A stretch of DNA of 64,000 nt from Proteiniphilum propionicum. Lineage in GTDB: Bacteria > Bacteroidota > Bacteroidia > Bacteroidales > Dysgonomonadaceae. Location: NCBI RefSeq assembly GCF_022267555.1, contig NZ_CP073586.1, forward strand, positions 248,001 through 312,000, read 5' to 3'. The position numbers were made by a program, and so were the translations under genes. Within the stretch, counting starts at the first letter, position 1. The number at the start of each line of letters is the position of its first letter. The notes under the pieces were generated by a model. It had not been told where the DNA came from. It ran no database searches and saw nothing but the letters and a program-made list of their open reading frames with translations. Below, piece after piece: positions 25,946 to 35,067 of the stretch.

Positions 25946-27115
25946 TTATAACCCCAGCTTCGTTAATATTGTTGCCGGGATGGCATCCTTATGCAATACA
26001 ATACTTATGGTCTTGTACTTTACAAATGGCTCTGAAGCATACCAAAGGCCATTGTAAACACCGGTTTCGCCCCACGAATTTTTTACCATGTAATACCTGT
26101 TTCCTTTTTGATCTTCAGCGATACCGTATATCTGCATTCCATGATCATCAGTTGTCTGATAGTTATCGAAAGACAACTGGCGCATCTCCTGTGTGACGGC
26201 TTTTTCTGCCAACATCTCCCGGCCTACTCGACTCCTTAGATCGAAGTCCCGTTCACGGGCCGATAACCCGGTCCATCTTGCCTGGTCACTACCCGCATTA
26301 TCTGTTGAGTTCACGTCGGGCACAACGGCTATCCCATCGCGGGAGAATCCGGTCTCACTAACATCTGATGCCCAGGCAATGGTATATCCATTCATTATGG
26401 CGTTTTCCATAACCTCCATCATTTCTTCAACAGGAAGGTTGTAGGAGTAAGCCCAACGCCAGTTGTCAGGCACTTCAATAGCAAAAGGTTTATAAAACGG
26501 GTGGTGTGTGAAAGAGGTGAGGGAGATATAATCGTTCTGATTTAATCCCAGAAAACTGGCAAATGATTGGGCTGTATACTCTTTGCCTTTATAGTTGAAA
26601 GTTTCAGGCACTTTACCAAGATAAGAGTCCAATATCCCTGCAAATCCATCAAACCAGACAGGAGAGAGGCTTTTAGCTGCAATTACGCCATCCATGTATC
26701 CCTTAAGTACTTTATCCATTTCGCCATGATCGTGCGTTTCAGATCCATAGCTGAGTCCCGGGTAAGCTTCCTCGGGTATGATCCCAAAATCGCTGATAGT
26801 CTCTACCACATCGGCAAACGACCCTCCGCCTGCAAAATTTATATGTCCATGGAGCCGTACATATTTCCGTGCCTTGTCTTCATAGTTCCTTCTAACGATG
26901 TACATCTCTGAGAGGTCGAACTCGCCTTTCCCCATACGGATTAACTCAGACTCAAGCATTCCAACTCCTGAAAAGCTCCAGCAGGTTCCGGTACTTGACT
27001 GATTCTTGATGGGGGTAATCTTATTTTCTTTTATTACGTTGAACTTGTAAGCACTCTGTGACGATAATGTCAGGGTTATTAAGAATAAAGTAAAGATAGT
27101 AAAAAGTCTTTTCAT
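25946..27115 (-). CDS. Secreted C1-family (papain/bleomycin hydrolase-like) peptidase
   Basis: 389 residues. Signal peptide MKRLFTIFTLFLITLTLSSQ. The catalytic cysteine lies in NQSSTGTCWSFSG near residue 47, the histidine in DDHGMQIYGIAED and the asparagine in MVKNSWGE, so all of the triad is present. Spacing and the long inserts match aminopeptidase C/bleomycin hydrolase-type C1B enzymes, which degrade small peptides. Unlike cytoplasmic PepC this one is exported, which suggests peptide use in the periplasm, fitting a proteolytic anaerobe. Upstream 27116-27388 is AT-rich and separates it from a divergent gene. Confidence 0.92.
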   Translation of the reverse strand: MKRLFTIFTLFLITLTLSSQSAYKFNVIKENKITPIKNQSSTGTCWSFSGVGMLESELIRMGKGEFDLSEMYIVRRNYEDKARKYVRLHGHINFAGGGSFADVVETISDFGIIPEEAYPGLSYGSETHDHGEMDKVLKGYMDGVIAAKSLSPVWFDGFAGILDSYLGKVPETFNYKGKEYTAQSFASFLGLNQNDYISLTSFTHHPFYKPFAIEVPDNWRWAYSYNLPVEEMMEVMENAIMNGYTIAWASDVSETGFSRDGIAVVPDVNSTDNAGSDQARWTGLSARERDFDLRSRVGREMLAEKAVTQEMRQLSFDNYQTTDDHGMQIYGIAEDQKGNRYYMVKNSWGETGVYNGLWYASEPFVKYKTISIVLHKDAIPATILTKLGL

Positions 27116-27388
27116 ACGATTTTTTTATTTTTTAGTATGTCTCATGAAATAGTTGTTAGCCCTGCTCAGTTGTCCGGAAAAGAGTGACACTTTATTAAAA
27201 CAGATTCTGAAACAAGTTATCTTCTCTTTATGCAGATAACGGATAACAGAACGGGTGAATAACGCTTTACAGTAACAGGAAACAAATATAACTCAAATTG
27301 AAGAGACTCTACCGTTTTTTGTCCCTATATTTCTCTAAAAAAGTAAAAAAATAGGTATCTTTACCACATAAACGTAAAACCTTTTCAT

Positions 27389-27844
27389 ATGGATGATTTA
27401 CAACCAAAAAAGAAAAAATTTCGCAAGTTGTTTGTATGGTTTCTTGGAATAGTGATCCTGTCACTTGCCATTTTCATTTACGTGCGTTTCTACTATGTGT
27501 TTGGCACCGGCGTGAAATCGGGAGAACTAAATTATCTGGTTTACAAGGGTGTTATTTTCAAGACTTACGAAGGCAAGCTGATACAGTCGGGCTTCCGTGC
27601 CGATATGCCTGGTGGCTTACAATCTAACCAGTTTGAATTTTCGGTTGAAGACGAGAAAATTGCCATGGAGTTAATGCTGGCGGGCGGCAAGATGGTACAG
27701 CTCCACTATAAAGAGTTTTTTGGGAAGCTGCCATGGCGCGGATACACCAAATTTATCGTGGACAGTATCATCTCAATTGAGGAGAAACCTGCTAATCCGC
27801 TTTTGGAAGAAGAACTGACTCCCTACATACTGGACTCGATGTAA
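27389..27844 (+). CDS. Single-pass membrane protein of unknown function
   Basis: 151 residues. A basic N-terminus (QPKKKKFRK) precedes one transmembrane helix (LFVWFLGIVILSLAIFIYV) and a soluble domain with GELNYLVYKGVIFKTYEGKL and KLPWRGYTKFIVDSI. Relatives occur throughout Bacteroidales, sometimes under the name 6-phosphogluconate dehydrogenase, for which I see no support: there is no nucleotide-binding motif. Ends directly before the RNase H gene with no gap. Confidence 0.85.
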   Translation: MDDLQPKKKKFRKLFVWFLGIVILSLAIFIYVRFYYVFGTGVKSGELNYLVYKGVIFKTYEGKLIQSGFRADMPGGLQSNQFEFSVEDEKIAMELMLAGGKMVQLHYKEFFGKLPWRGYTKFIVDSIISIEEKPANPLLEEELTPYILDSM

Positions 27845-27856
27845 ATGAAGGGAGTG

Positions 27857-28489
27857 ATGGCACAAAAAAAGTTCTACGTAGTATGGCAAGGCGTAAAGCC
27901 CGGTATTTACTCTTCCTGGGAAGAGTGCAGGGCACAGGTATCAGGTTTCGAGGGCGCACTTTACAAATCGTTTCCCACTCTGGAGGAGGCTGAAAAAGCT
28001 TTTTCCGAAAATCCTCGTAAGTACGTGAAGCACAAAAGAGTCATGGCACCAAGTCCAATTATTGAATACAAAACAACAGAAAGTATTTTATCAGAAAGCA
28101 TTGCTGTAGATGCTGCCTGCAGCGGTAATCCCGGCAAGATGGAGTACAGGGGTGTTTTTGTGGCCGATGGTGTGGAGATCTTCCATGTGGGCCCAATGGA
28201 AGGTGGGACTAACAACGTAGGTGAATTCCTGGCAATAGTGCATGCGTTGGCACTGCTAAAAAAGAGAAAGAACAATATTCCAGTCTATTCCGACAGTATT
28301 AATGCAATAAAGTGGGTTTCCAATAAAAAATGCAATACTAAGTTGGTGCAAACTGAACAAAACAAGATTATATTTGATCTTATCAACCGGGCGGAGAAGT
28401 GGTTGATGTCAAATAGTTACACCAACCCTATATTGAAATGGAATACCAGATCGTGGGGTGAGATTCCGGCTGACTTCGGTAGAAAATAG
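27857..28489 (+). CDS. rnhA: Ribonuclease H1 with viroplasmin-type N-terminal domain
   Basis: About 210 residues from MAQKKFYVVWQGVKPGIYSSWEEC. That N-terminal viroplasmin/HBD domain (residues 1-45) binds RNA-DNA hybrids. The catalytic RNase H domain begins at SIAVDAACSGNPGKMEY; active-site acids are Asp in AVDAACSG, Glu in NNVGEFLAIVHAL and Asp in VYSDSINAI, with a C-terminal segment WNTRSWGEIPADFGRK carrying the last Asp. It removes RNA from R-loops and Okazaki primers. The family form with GG-insert is typical of Bacteroidota. An upstream ATG at 27845 would add four residues. Confidence 0.93.
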   Translation: MAQKKFYVVWQGVKPGIYSSWEECRAQVSGFEGALYKSFPTLEEAEKAFSENPRKYVKHKRVMAPSPIIEYKTTESILSESIAVDAACSGNPGKMEYRGVFVADGVEIFHVGPMEGGTNNVGEFLAIVHALALLKKRKNNIPVYSDSINAIKWVSNKKCNTKLVQTEQNKIIFDLINRAEKWLMSNSYTNPILKWNTRSWGEIPADFGRK

Positions 28490-28492
28490 TTA

Positions 28493-29188
28493 TTAATCCT
28501 CCACCTCTTCGGGATCAATACTCCTTGGTGGCCTCAAAGTTGGGAAAACACGATGAATATTTTGTGCGATTTTCCCCGCAAACTCAACGAGTTCAATATT
28601 CATGGCCCGTGCTGCCTGATTATAAACATCACGTATATCCATAACATCCTCATCAGTTTCGCAGAAAAGATTTTCAATTGGAATAATCTCCATAGACTCC
28701 ACATTAATATCGTCTCCCACAGAGAAGTAAAAACCTTCTCGAACAAGTCGCTTCGTCAATTCCGGTTTCCCGCGATACCCGTGCAGTATCCAAGGTTGGG
28801 AAGGTTTGGCTTCATTAAAAACAGACAGCAGCTCATCCCATGCCTTCACGCAGTGAATAATAATTGGCTTCTTAAGTTTTTCGGAAAGAATAATGTGCTC
28901 TTTAAAAACTGGAATCTGAATTTCGTATGAGGGGCCTTTAAGTTTATCAAGCCCGGTTTCTCCAATAGCAATAATGCGGGGGTCTCCTGCAATCTCTTTG
29001 AGATATGTCATCTGATTTTCACTCTCTTCGGAATACCATGGATGAATTCCGCAGGAAAATGCATGACGTTCGATAGTCTCTTTGGCTACCTCAAATTCAA
29101 GTGGATATACATCAAGGATACACGAGTGATACGGGTCATCGGTATCTTCTAAAAGAATCTGGTGAGTGTGAACGTCGTATAATTCCAT
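28493..29188 (-). CDS. TatD-family metal-dependent hydrolase
   Basis: 231 residues of the amidohydrolase fold. It starts MELYDVHTHQ (metal ligands), has FSCGIHPWY, IIAIGETGLDKL, KPIIIHCVKAWDEL and WILHGYRGKPEL, ending with NLFCETDEDV. These match TatD DNases, although the sequence is on the short side and lacks some of the usual C-terminal consensus (ESD is replaced by CETDED). Cytoplasmic 3'-5' exonuclease or D-aminoacyl-tRNA-like activity is the family guess. It follows yidD by 8 bp in the Bacteroidota synteny block DUF4271-hemD-rnpA-yidD-tatD. Confidence 0.88.
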   Translation of the reverse strand: MELYDVHTHQILLEDTDDPYHSCILDVYPLEFEVAKETIERHAFSCGIHPWYSEESENQMTYLKEIAGDPRIIAIGETGLDKLKGPSYEIQIPVFKEHIILSEKLKKPIIIHCVKAWDELLSVFNEAKPSQPWILHGYRGKPELTKRLVREGFYFSVGDDINVESMEIIPIENLFCETDEDVMDIRDVYNQAARAMNIELVEFAGKIAQNIHRVFPTLRPPRSIDPEEVED

Positions 29189-29196
29189 AAAAATTA

Positions 29197-29469
29197 TTAC
29201 TCAGCTTTCGTTGCATCACGGTGCTTTTTGACTTTTGGTTCCGGCACGGGATCATAGCCCCATCCTCCCCATGGGTTACAGCTTAAAATACGTTTTGCAG
29301 ACAAGTAGGCACCTTTGAAAGGGCCATGCTTTTTCAATGCTTCTATCGTGTACCGTGAACAGGTAGGGGTATAGCGGCAACTGGGCGGTTTTAGCGGTGA
29401 GATGACTGACCGGTAGAAATAGACAGGCAAAAGCAAGATCCATGTCAGTAAATTCTTTAAATATTTCAA
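29197..29469 (-). CDS. yidD: Membrane protein insertion efficiency factor
   Basis: 90 residues. [57 protein letters not shown] contains every family hallmark (read as the SP...PSCRYxPTCSxY core with its three cysteines and the CNPW end). It is a small inner-membrane-associated protein that helps YidC. The apparent start is TTG, which overlaps the rnpA stop as TTGA; no in-frame ATG is available, so translational coupling to rnpA is likely. Confidence 0.93.
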   Translation of the reverse strand: MKYLKNLLTWILLLPVYFYRSVISPLKPPSCRYTPTCSRYTIEALKKHGPFKGAYLSAKRILSCNPWGGWGYDPVPEPKVKKHRDATKAE

Positions 29470-29873
29470 TATGATGCCTCCCCCGCGAATAGATTGTTCA
29501 ACTCCCTCATAGCTTTCTGCACACCTTTCACAACAGTAGCATAGTCGGAAAGGTCATCCTTCACATATATGAAAGCAATCTCAAGATGATCTTTTTCCCT
29601 AAGCAGCCCTGTATTGAAAAGATGTTTATTTAACCGGTATGCCTCCCTAAATAGCCGTTTCATACGGTTACGATGTACTGCAGGCTTTATTCTCTTTTTC
29701 GGGATGCTAACCAGTACCGATAACGGAGATAGAGCAAATTGCTCCGTCTCCAAATATACCACCCTGAACGGGTACGCCATAAAGGAACGCCCCAGGGCAA
29801 AGAGGGTTTCAATTCTTCTTTCTCCCGTTATACGTTCACCTTTTGTAAACCTGAATCGCTCAATTACGTCCAT
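29466..29873 (-). CDS. rnpA: Ribonuclease P protein component
   Basis: About 135 residues from [15 protein letters not shown]. The N-terminal [22 protein letters not shown] and the core [29 protein letters not shown] (the RNR-type RNA-binding helix NRMKRLFRE) are diagnostic. It binds the RNase P RNA in pre-tRNA 5' maturation. I chose the ATG at 29873; an earlier start at 29948 adds a hydrophobic stretch not found in the family. rpmH, the usual upstream neighbour, is absent; hemD lies upstream instead. Confidence 0.92.
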   Translation of the reverse strand: MDVIERFRFTKGERITGERRIETLFALGRSFMAYPFRVVYLETEQFALSPLSVLVSIPKKRIKPAVHRNRMKRLFREAYRLNKHLFNTGLLREKDHLEIAFIYVKDDLSDYATVVKGVQKAMRELNNLFAGEASY

Positions 29874-30010
29874 AGATAAAAGCATTCCTCCGAAAGCAAT
29901 TACATCAACAAAGATAACTGTTTTTGGATTTAATTGTAACACTTTCATAAAAAAAATGGAAAAGTGCGCACTATCACCTTTCCATCTTACAGGTTTTCCT
30001 ATTTACAGAA

Positions 30011-30775
30011 TCAGGAGTGATTCTTGTGATTCTCTTTCAGAAACGCCTCCAAAGCAGCTGTCATTGAAGGGTAATCGGGCTGGGGAGCCTCGCAATCGAG
30101 CCTCAGCCCTGAATCTTCTACTGCCTTGGCAGTAGCACTCCCGAAACAACCGATGGCCATATCGCCTTGCTTGAAATCGGGAAAATTCGTCACCAATGAT
30201 TGTATTCCAAGCGGACTGAAGAAAATGATCATATCATAGTCGAGTTTTTCATTTTCATCAAATTCGTTACTTACCGTTCTGTACATCACGCTTTTGGTAT
30301 AATTAATTTTCTTTTGATCAAGAAAAAGTGTAACCTCATCGTTATGCTCCTCGGGCACAGGTAACAGAAACTTCTCTTTAGCGTGCTTAGTAAGGGAGTT
30401 ACTAAGTCCGTCAATCTTTCCGGTTTGACTGAAGAATATTTTTCTTTTCCTGTAAACAATATATTTTTGCAGATAGAGAGCAACTGTCTCAGAAATGCAG
30501 AAATATTTCATTGTTTCAGGCATAGATATCTTTAGCTCCTCACATATTGAGAAAAATTTGTCCACGGCCGTTCTGGCAGTGAATACAATTGCCGTAAAAT
30601 CCAGTATGTTGATACGTTGCTGACGAAACTCCTTCATGGAGACCCTGTCCACTTTAATAAATGGGAAAAAAGACATCTCCACGTGAAACTTGTCCGCTAT
30701 TTCAAAATAGGGGGATTTTTCGGTCGTTGGCTTGGGTTGAGAAATGAGTATTTTCTTTACTTTCCGGGCATTCAT
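30011..30775 (-). CDS. hemD: Uroporphyrinogen-III synthase
   Basis: 254 residues with the two-domain HemD pattern: KILISQPKPTTEKSPYFEIADKF at the N-terminus, DFTAIVFTARTAVDKFF closing the first lobe, and DMIIFFSPLGIQSLVTNFPDF plus AIGCFGSATAKAVEDSGLRL in the second. HemD is poorly conserved, so the call rests on this overall pattern and the neighbourhood. It cyclises hydroxymethylbilane for haem or corrinoid synthesis. It overlaps the DUF4271 gene by 4 bp (ATGA). Confidence 0.85.
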   Translation of the reverse strand: MNARKVKKILISQPKPTTEKSPYFEIADKFHVEMSFFPFIKVDRVSMKEFRQQRINILDFTAIVFTARTAVDKFFSICEELKISMPETMKYFCISETVALYLQKYIVYRKRKIFFSQTGKIDGLSNSLTKHAKEKFLLPVPEEHNDEVTLFLDQKKINYTKSVMYRTVSNEFDENEKLDYDMIIFFSPLGIQSLVTNFPDFKQGDMAIGCFGSATAKAVEDSGLRLDCEAPQPDYPSMTAALEAFLKENHKNHS

Positions 30776-31665
30776 ACAATGTAATTTCCAGCAATACTAA
30801 TTATTGATACAACGCCTTTATAGGCCAGCAGGCAGGGCGCAATTTCAGTTCCGCAAAGATACACAAAAAAATAGAAATACCCGATTTTATTTTTAACAAA
30901 AATATTTAATAATTCAAGAACAATGATTATGCGATTGATAAGAAACAGGACAATTATAAAGATTCCTACGAAATATCTGAACTCAGGCAAGAAGACATAG
31001 AAGACGGCTGGAAAGAAAAAGATGAGCCCAAACAGTTCAATGAGCCGAGAGTACCTCGTAATCCAGCTCTTAATTTCATCTCTCATAAAAAAGGTACTGA
31101 TAAACCTGTACATCAAAAACTTTAGTCCGGTCAACAATGATATTCCGAAAAAAAATCCGGCAAAGCTATAAAGATAGCCAGCTGAAGAGAAAGATGATAT
31201 CCCCCTGTCCCATAAAAAAGTAAAGAGAATAATTGTTATTAGCAGTACAGCCTGCAAAATCATAAATAGCTCACCCCACACCTCAGTGGTAGTCACCTGA
31301 TTTTTTCTTACCGAAGCAGGAATTTTACCCAGGGTTAATAAATTTTTAAAATTACTCATCAGAGCAACCCCTTCTCTGCGGAATACAAAGGCAAAAGTCA
31401 TAAAGCAGAAAAGAAACAGCAGGAAGATTACGCTGTTCACCCAGTTAGAGAATGGAAAATCGACACCTACATTCCCGGCCGATAACTGCTGAAAAGCAAA
31501 TGCGGAAATTTCATCTGTTTTAAAAAAAAGGTGGCTGCTGTCAGTAAGAAGATATTCAAAACGGTCGAAATAGATCAGTAATGAATCCGGACTGTCTTGA
31601 AGCGTTTCCGCCTTCAGAAAAAAAGGAACGGAATTCTCGATTGTATCAGCAATAAAATCGGGCAC
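30772..31665 (-). CDS. DUF4271-family membrane protein
   Basis: 297 residues with about seven transmembrane helices (for example VIFLLFLFCFMTFAFVF, LFMILQAVLLITIILFTFL, YLYSFAGFFFGISLLTGL). This is the Bacteroidota DUF4271 family, always near hemD and rnpA; its function is unknown. The start is GTG (31663-31665); there is no nearby ATG that keeps the conserved N-terminal part, which is soluble. It overlaps hemD by 4 bp. Confidence 0.82.
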   Translation of the reverse strand: MPDFIADTIENSVPFFLKAETLQDSPDSLLIYFDRFEYLLTDSSHLFFKTDEISAFAFQQLSAGNVGVDFPFSNWVNSVIFLLFLFCFMTFAFVFRREGVALMSNFKNLLTLGKIPASVRKNQVTTTEVWGELFMILQAVLLITIILFTFLWDRGISSFSSAGYLYSFAGFFFGISLLTGLKFLMYRFISTFFMRDEIKSWITRYSRLIELFGLIFFFPAVFYVFLPEFRYFVGIFIIVLFLINRIIIVLELLNIFVKNKIGYFYFFVYLCGTEIAPCLLAYKGVVSIISIAGNYIV

Positions 31666-31703
31666 TCTTTATTATTAAATGTTTACATCGTTTCTCCACA
31701 AAA

Positions 31704-32300
31704 TTACAACTCTTTTTTCTTATATTTGGTAAAAGAGGGGTTCCAGCAAGGAATTTTTTCAATCAGGTTGATAGCCATGCCTGGAGTTGACGCCACACTC
31801 CAGAGGCCACTGTAATCAGCTCTCATAAACTTCTCATCAATCATCTTCTCAAAAAAAGATAGCAACGGCTGATAGTAATCATTGATATTAAGAAGGACAA
31901 TGGGATTGTTATACAACCCCAACTGCTTCCATGTAATAATTTCCGCAAGCTCTTCCAGTGTCCCTACTCCCCCGGGAAGAGCTATCACGGCATCGGCAGC
32001 ATGTGCCATAGCCGCTTTTCTCTGATGAATGGTCTCGGTAACAATGGTCTCGGTAAGACTATCATGCCCCCATCCGGCATCGATCATAAATTTTGGGATA
32101 ACCCCTTTTACCTTACCCCCATATTTCAATACCGCGTCATTCAGGGCACCCATCAGACCCTGCTTGCCGGCACCATTGATGCAGGTTATACTGTTCTCTG
32201 CCAACATTTTTCCCAATTGTGCTGCCGCTTCAAAATAGATTGGGTCTATTTCAGAACTGGAAGCGCAGTAAACAACCACTTCTTTGTTTCTCTTTTTCAT
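31704..32300 (-). CDS. LOG-family (TIGR00730) nucleotide 5'-monophosphate nucleosidase-like protein
   Basis: About 198 residues from MKKRNKEVVVYCASSSEIDP. The hallmark PGGVGTLEELAEIITWKQLG is complete (PGGxGTxxE), together with GVIPKFMIDA and ETIHQRKAAMAHAADAVIALPGG. Members cleave the N-glycosidic bond of nucleoside monophosphates or act as cytokinin riboside monophosphate phosphoribohydrolases; in bacteria the physiological role is often unclear. The longer reading back to 32357 runs into the period-20 repeat and is not coding by style. Confidence 0.9.
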   Translation of the reverse strand: MKKRNKEVVVYCASSSEIDPIYFEAAAQLGKMLAENSITCINGAGKQGLMGALNDAVLKYGGKVKGVIPKFMIDAGWGHDSLTETIVTETIHQRKAAMAHAADAVIALPGGVGTLEELAEIITWKQLGLYNNPIVLLNINDYYQPLLSFFEKMIDEKFMRADYSGLWSVASTPGMAINLIEKIPCWNPSFTKYKKKEL

Positions 32301-32326
32301 TTTACCTCCTTCAAACAAAAGAAAAC

Positions 32327-32467
32327 ACGCCAGGCAGGGATCGTTAACGCCAGGCATGGATCATTAACTCAAAGCCAAAAAAAATCAAGCCAGGCATGAA
32401 TAAGTCATTCAAAAACAAGATCAGTCAAGCAAAGCCAAAACCAATCAGGCGAGGCAGGAATAAATCA
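32327..32467. repeat. Degenerate tandem array, period 20 bp, about seven units
   Basis: Between the metK stop and the LOG-family start, units begin at 32327, 32347, 32367, 32388, 32408, 32428 and 32448, six of them 20 bp and one 21 bp. Two unit types alternate irregularly: one built on GCCAGGCAKGRAT (units 1, 2, 4, 7) and one built on CAAAGCCAAAA (units 3, 6, and a decayed 5). Most units end in TCA or TTA. It may be a decayed VNTR or a transcribed spacer. Confidence 0.8.
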
Positions 32468-32501
32468 TCTAAAACCCCGGAAATATCCCTGAGCCACGAT
32501 T

Positions 32502-33806
32502 TTACAAATTAAACTCTTTCCTGATCTTATCAACGTAGTCAAGCTTCTCCCATGTAAAAAGCTCTACTGAAACTATCACCGGCTCGGGCATATAACGTGA
32601 ATTGAACACCTTTTTCACCACACGAGACTCACGTCCCATATGTCCGTAAGAGGCTGTCTCAAGATAGATTGGGTTACGCAGTTTGAGTCGCTGTTCAATA
32701 GCTTTGGGCCTCAAGTCGAACAAGGTTTTTACCTTTTTTGCAATCTCTGCATCCGACATTTTAACATTGCTTTTGCCATAGGTATTAACATAAATACTCA
32801 TTGGTTCTGCAACGCCTATGGCATAAGAAACCTGAATAAGGACCTCAGAAGCAACACCGGCAGCTACCATATTTTTGGCTATATGCCGTGCCGCGTATGC
32901 TGCTGAACGATCCACCTTAGAGGGGTCTTTTCCCGAAAATGCTCCACCACCGTGAGGTGCTTTTCCGCCATAGGTATCTACAATTATCTTGCGGCCGGTC
33001 AACCCGGTATCGCCATGTGGCCCGCCAATAACAAATTTCCCCGTAGGATTCACATGATAGGTTATATTTCCATCGAAAAGTTTTTGTATATCTTTCCTTC
33101 CTCTGTACTGAGCCTGAACACGTGGAATCAGTATTGTCTTCACATCTGACTTGATACGGCTCTGCATCTTTCTGTCAGCCTCAAGGGCATCTTCTTTCGT
33201 GTTACCCCTTGGCTTCTCAAACTCATCATGCTGTGTAGAAATCACTATAGTATCGATACGTTGAGGCACACCGTCTTCATTGTACTCCACAGTGACCTGT
33301 GACTTTGCATCGGGACGAAGATAAGGCATAAGTTCAGGTTCATTTTTCCTAATATTCGACAGTTCCTGCAGCAAGGCATGACTTAAATCGAGCGGCAGTG
33401 GCATATAATTCTGGGTCTCATTGGTAGCATAACCGAACATCATTCCCTGGTCGCCGGCTCCCTGGTCCATGGGGTCCGACTTTTGATCAACACCACGGTT
33501 GATATCATCTGATTGTTCGTGAATACTTGAAAAAACACCGCAAGAAAGAGCTTCGAAGCGATATTCACTTTTCGTATACCCAATATTGGCTATTACCTGT
33601 CGCGCCACTTCTGCTACATCTACATATGCACGGGATTTTACTTCTCCTGCCAGTACCACCTGACCAGTGGTTACAAGAGTTTCGCAAGCTACTTTTGAGT
33701 TATGGTCATATGCCAGAAACTCATCAAGCAAAGCATCCGATATTTGATCGGCTACTTTATCGGGGTGCCCTTCGGACACCGATTCGGAGGTAAATAAATA
33801 GTTCAT
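32502..33806 (-). CDS. metK: S-adenosylmethionine synthase
   Basis: 434 residues. [28 protein letters not shown] carries the ATP-binding His; [35 protein letters not shown] and [22 protein letters not shown] are the family signatures. It makes SAM from methionine and ATP in the cytoplasm. Somewhat longer than the 390-residue E. coli enzyme, as usual in Bacteroidota. The start ATG lies about 54 nt downstream of a SAM-II riboswitch, which would shut off expression when SAM is plentiful. Confidence 0.98.
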   Translation of the reverse strand: MNYLFTSESVSEGHPDKVADQISDALLDEFLAYDHNSKVACETLVTTGQVVLAGEVKSRAYVDVAEVARQVIANIGYTKSEYRFEALSCGVFSSIHEQSDDINRGVDQKSDPMDQGAGDQGMMFGYATNETQNYMPLPLDLSHALLQELSNIRKNEPELMPYLRPDAKSQVTVEYNEDGVPQRIDTIVISTQHDEFEKPRGNTKEDALEADRKMQSRIKSDVKTILIPRVQAQYRGRKDIQKLFDGNITYHVNPTGKFVIGGPHGDTGLTGRKIIVDTYGGKAPHGGGAFSGKDPSKVDRSAAYAARHIAKNMVAAGVASEVLIQVSYAIGVAEPMSIYVNTYGKSNVKMSDAEIAKKVKTLFDLRPKAIEQRLKLRNPIYLETASYGHMGRESRVVKKVFNSRYMPEPVIVSVELFTWEKLDYVDKIRKEFNL

Positions 33807-33859
33807 TTATAATTGTAAATTTGATGAACTGTAGCAAATAAGAGAAAGGGAAATGCGGT

Positions 33860-33914
33860 AAAGCGTTTTAGCATTTTTTTCTGTGGTTGCAAGCAGTTCA
33901 AATCTTTCCACATT
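33860..33914 (-). promoter_or_regulatory. SAM-II riboswitch upstream of metK
   Basis: On the minus strand, TGTGG (33912-33908) and CCACA (33886-33882) form stem P1; the loop reads AAAGATTTGAACTGCTTGCAA. After CCACA come GAAAAAAAT and GCTAAAACGC (33872-33863). This reproduces the SAM-II arrangement: P1, a loop with GATTT and TTGCAA, then an A-rich linker and the 3' GCTAAA that forms the pseudoknot with the loop. It lies between the predicted promoter and the metK start, the place expected for translational control by SAM. Confidence 0.85.
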
Positions 33915-33927
33915 GTTTTATCGGCTG

Positions 33928-33935
33928 CAAAGTTA
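33928..33935 (-). promoter_or_regulatory. Predicted -7 box of metK
   Basis: TAACTTTG on the minus strand matches TAnnTTTG; transcription would begin around 33921, just upstream of the SAM-II aptamer. TTTATATT about 17 nt upstream is a weak -33 region. The remaining 33936-34281 is AT-rich and shows no gene. Confidence 0.5.
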
Positions 33936-34281
33936 GTAATAATATAAACAGATAGTCCCGACTAAAAGTTAAAATGTGTTATTATTGACCCTTCATCATT
34001 AAATCATTTCAGTGAATATTTATTTTAATACTTAACATACGAAACTTGAATTATTTAGGCCTATGGCAATCTAAAAGAATTAATACTAGCAAATGACTTG
34101 TTATAAAGACTTGACCCAACACACTTGAGCCGACACAAAAAACAGACAAAATAATAATCTGAATATATGTTTCTTAAGTAAATTTCACAGGGCTAATAAA
34201 TGTGCTCTGCAGGTTTTAATATTTCAACTCAGGCTCTCAGTATAATTGATATGCAAATAGCGTGACTTTGGTGATTAAATG

Positions 34282-34887
34282 CTAAAGAACCATTTTATTT
34301 TTCAATTCTTGTTCCAGGTTCACATCTTCAGTCAGGTGGATGGTGTGGAATCCCATAGCTTTTGCAGCCTTCACATTTTCGATGTTGTCATCAATAAATA
34401 ACGATTCGGAAGGTTTGATGGAATATCGGTCCAGTAAAATCTGATACAGTTTTTTATCGGGTTTAACCAGTTTTTCTTCTCCCGAGACAACCATTCCATC
34501 CATATCGCGGAAGAAATCGTAACGCTCCATAGCTATCGGAAGGGTTTCGGCCGACCAGTTGGTAAGTCCGTAGATCTTGTATTTCTCTTTTAGAGGTTTA
34601 ATCAGCCTAATATTTTCTTCGAACGTACCTCCTAACATCTCCCCCCAGCGGCCGTAAAACATGGCTATCTCCTCTTTATACCGGGGAAACTCCTGTTGTT
34701 TCATAGCTGTAGCTTCTGCCAGAGGCCTGCCTGCATCCTGCAGTACATTCCAATCCGGCTTACAAACATTATCAAGGAAATAATTCATCTCTTCCTCTTT
34801 ATTAAAAACTTTTCTGTAAAGATATGCAGGATTCCAGTCTATCAGCACACCGCCAAAATCGAAGATAATATTTTTCAGTTGCAGCAT
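34282..34887 (-). CDS. HAD-family phosphatase (YihX-like)
   Basis: About 201 residues. Motif I IIFDFGGVLIDWNP, motif II YGLTNWSAE, motif III lysine in KPDKKLYQILLDRY and motif IV SLFIDDNIENVKAAKAMGF are all present, with an alpha-helical cap between I and II. This is the YihX/alpha-D-glucose-1-phosphate phosphatase-like subgroup; the true substrate is uncertain. I start it at MLQLKNIIFDF (34887). Its gene stands alone between long AT-rich spacers. Confidence 0.9.
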   Translation of the reverse strand: MLQLKNIIFDFGGVLIDWNPAYLYRKVFNKEEEMNYFLDNVCKPDWNVLQDAGRPLAEATAMKQQEFPRYKEEIAMFYGRWGEMLGGTFEENIRLIKPLKEKYKIYGLTNWSAETLPIAMERYDFFRDMDGMVVSGEEKLVKPDKKLYQILLDRYSIKPSESLFIDDNIENVKAAKAMGFHTIHLTEDVNLEQELKNKMVL

Positions 34888-35067
34888 AATAATATTTTGA
34901 TGCCCAAAAATACAAAAAAACAGCCGCATTCACCTCCATTTATGTTAAGGAGTGTCCAAAACAACACTATTTATTGTTAAATAAAAGATACAAGTTCAAT
35001 TTATTTGCCTGATTTTCCTTACTTTCGCATGTGTAAATCGAAAGTCTAAAGAGATATCTTTAAAGTG

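Noticed and set aside
27389-27844. 6-phosphogluconate dehydrogenase
   Set aside because: This name is attached to relatives, but the protein is 151 residues with a membrane anchor and no NADP-binding or sugar-phosphate motif.
30675-30690. parS-like site inside hemD (12 contiguous bases TCCACGTGAAAC of the 16-bp consensus)
   Set aside because: The left arm is broken, so symmetry is lost, and it lies in coding sequence 14 kb from parAB. I do not count it as a parS site without binding data.
32301-32357. N-terminal extension of the LOG-family protein
   Set aside because: It is only a translation of the period-20 repeat (PGVNDPCLACF) and is not found in the family.
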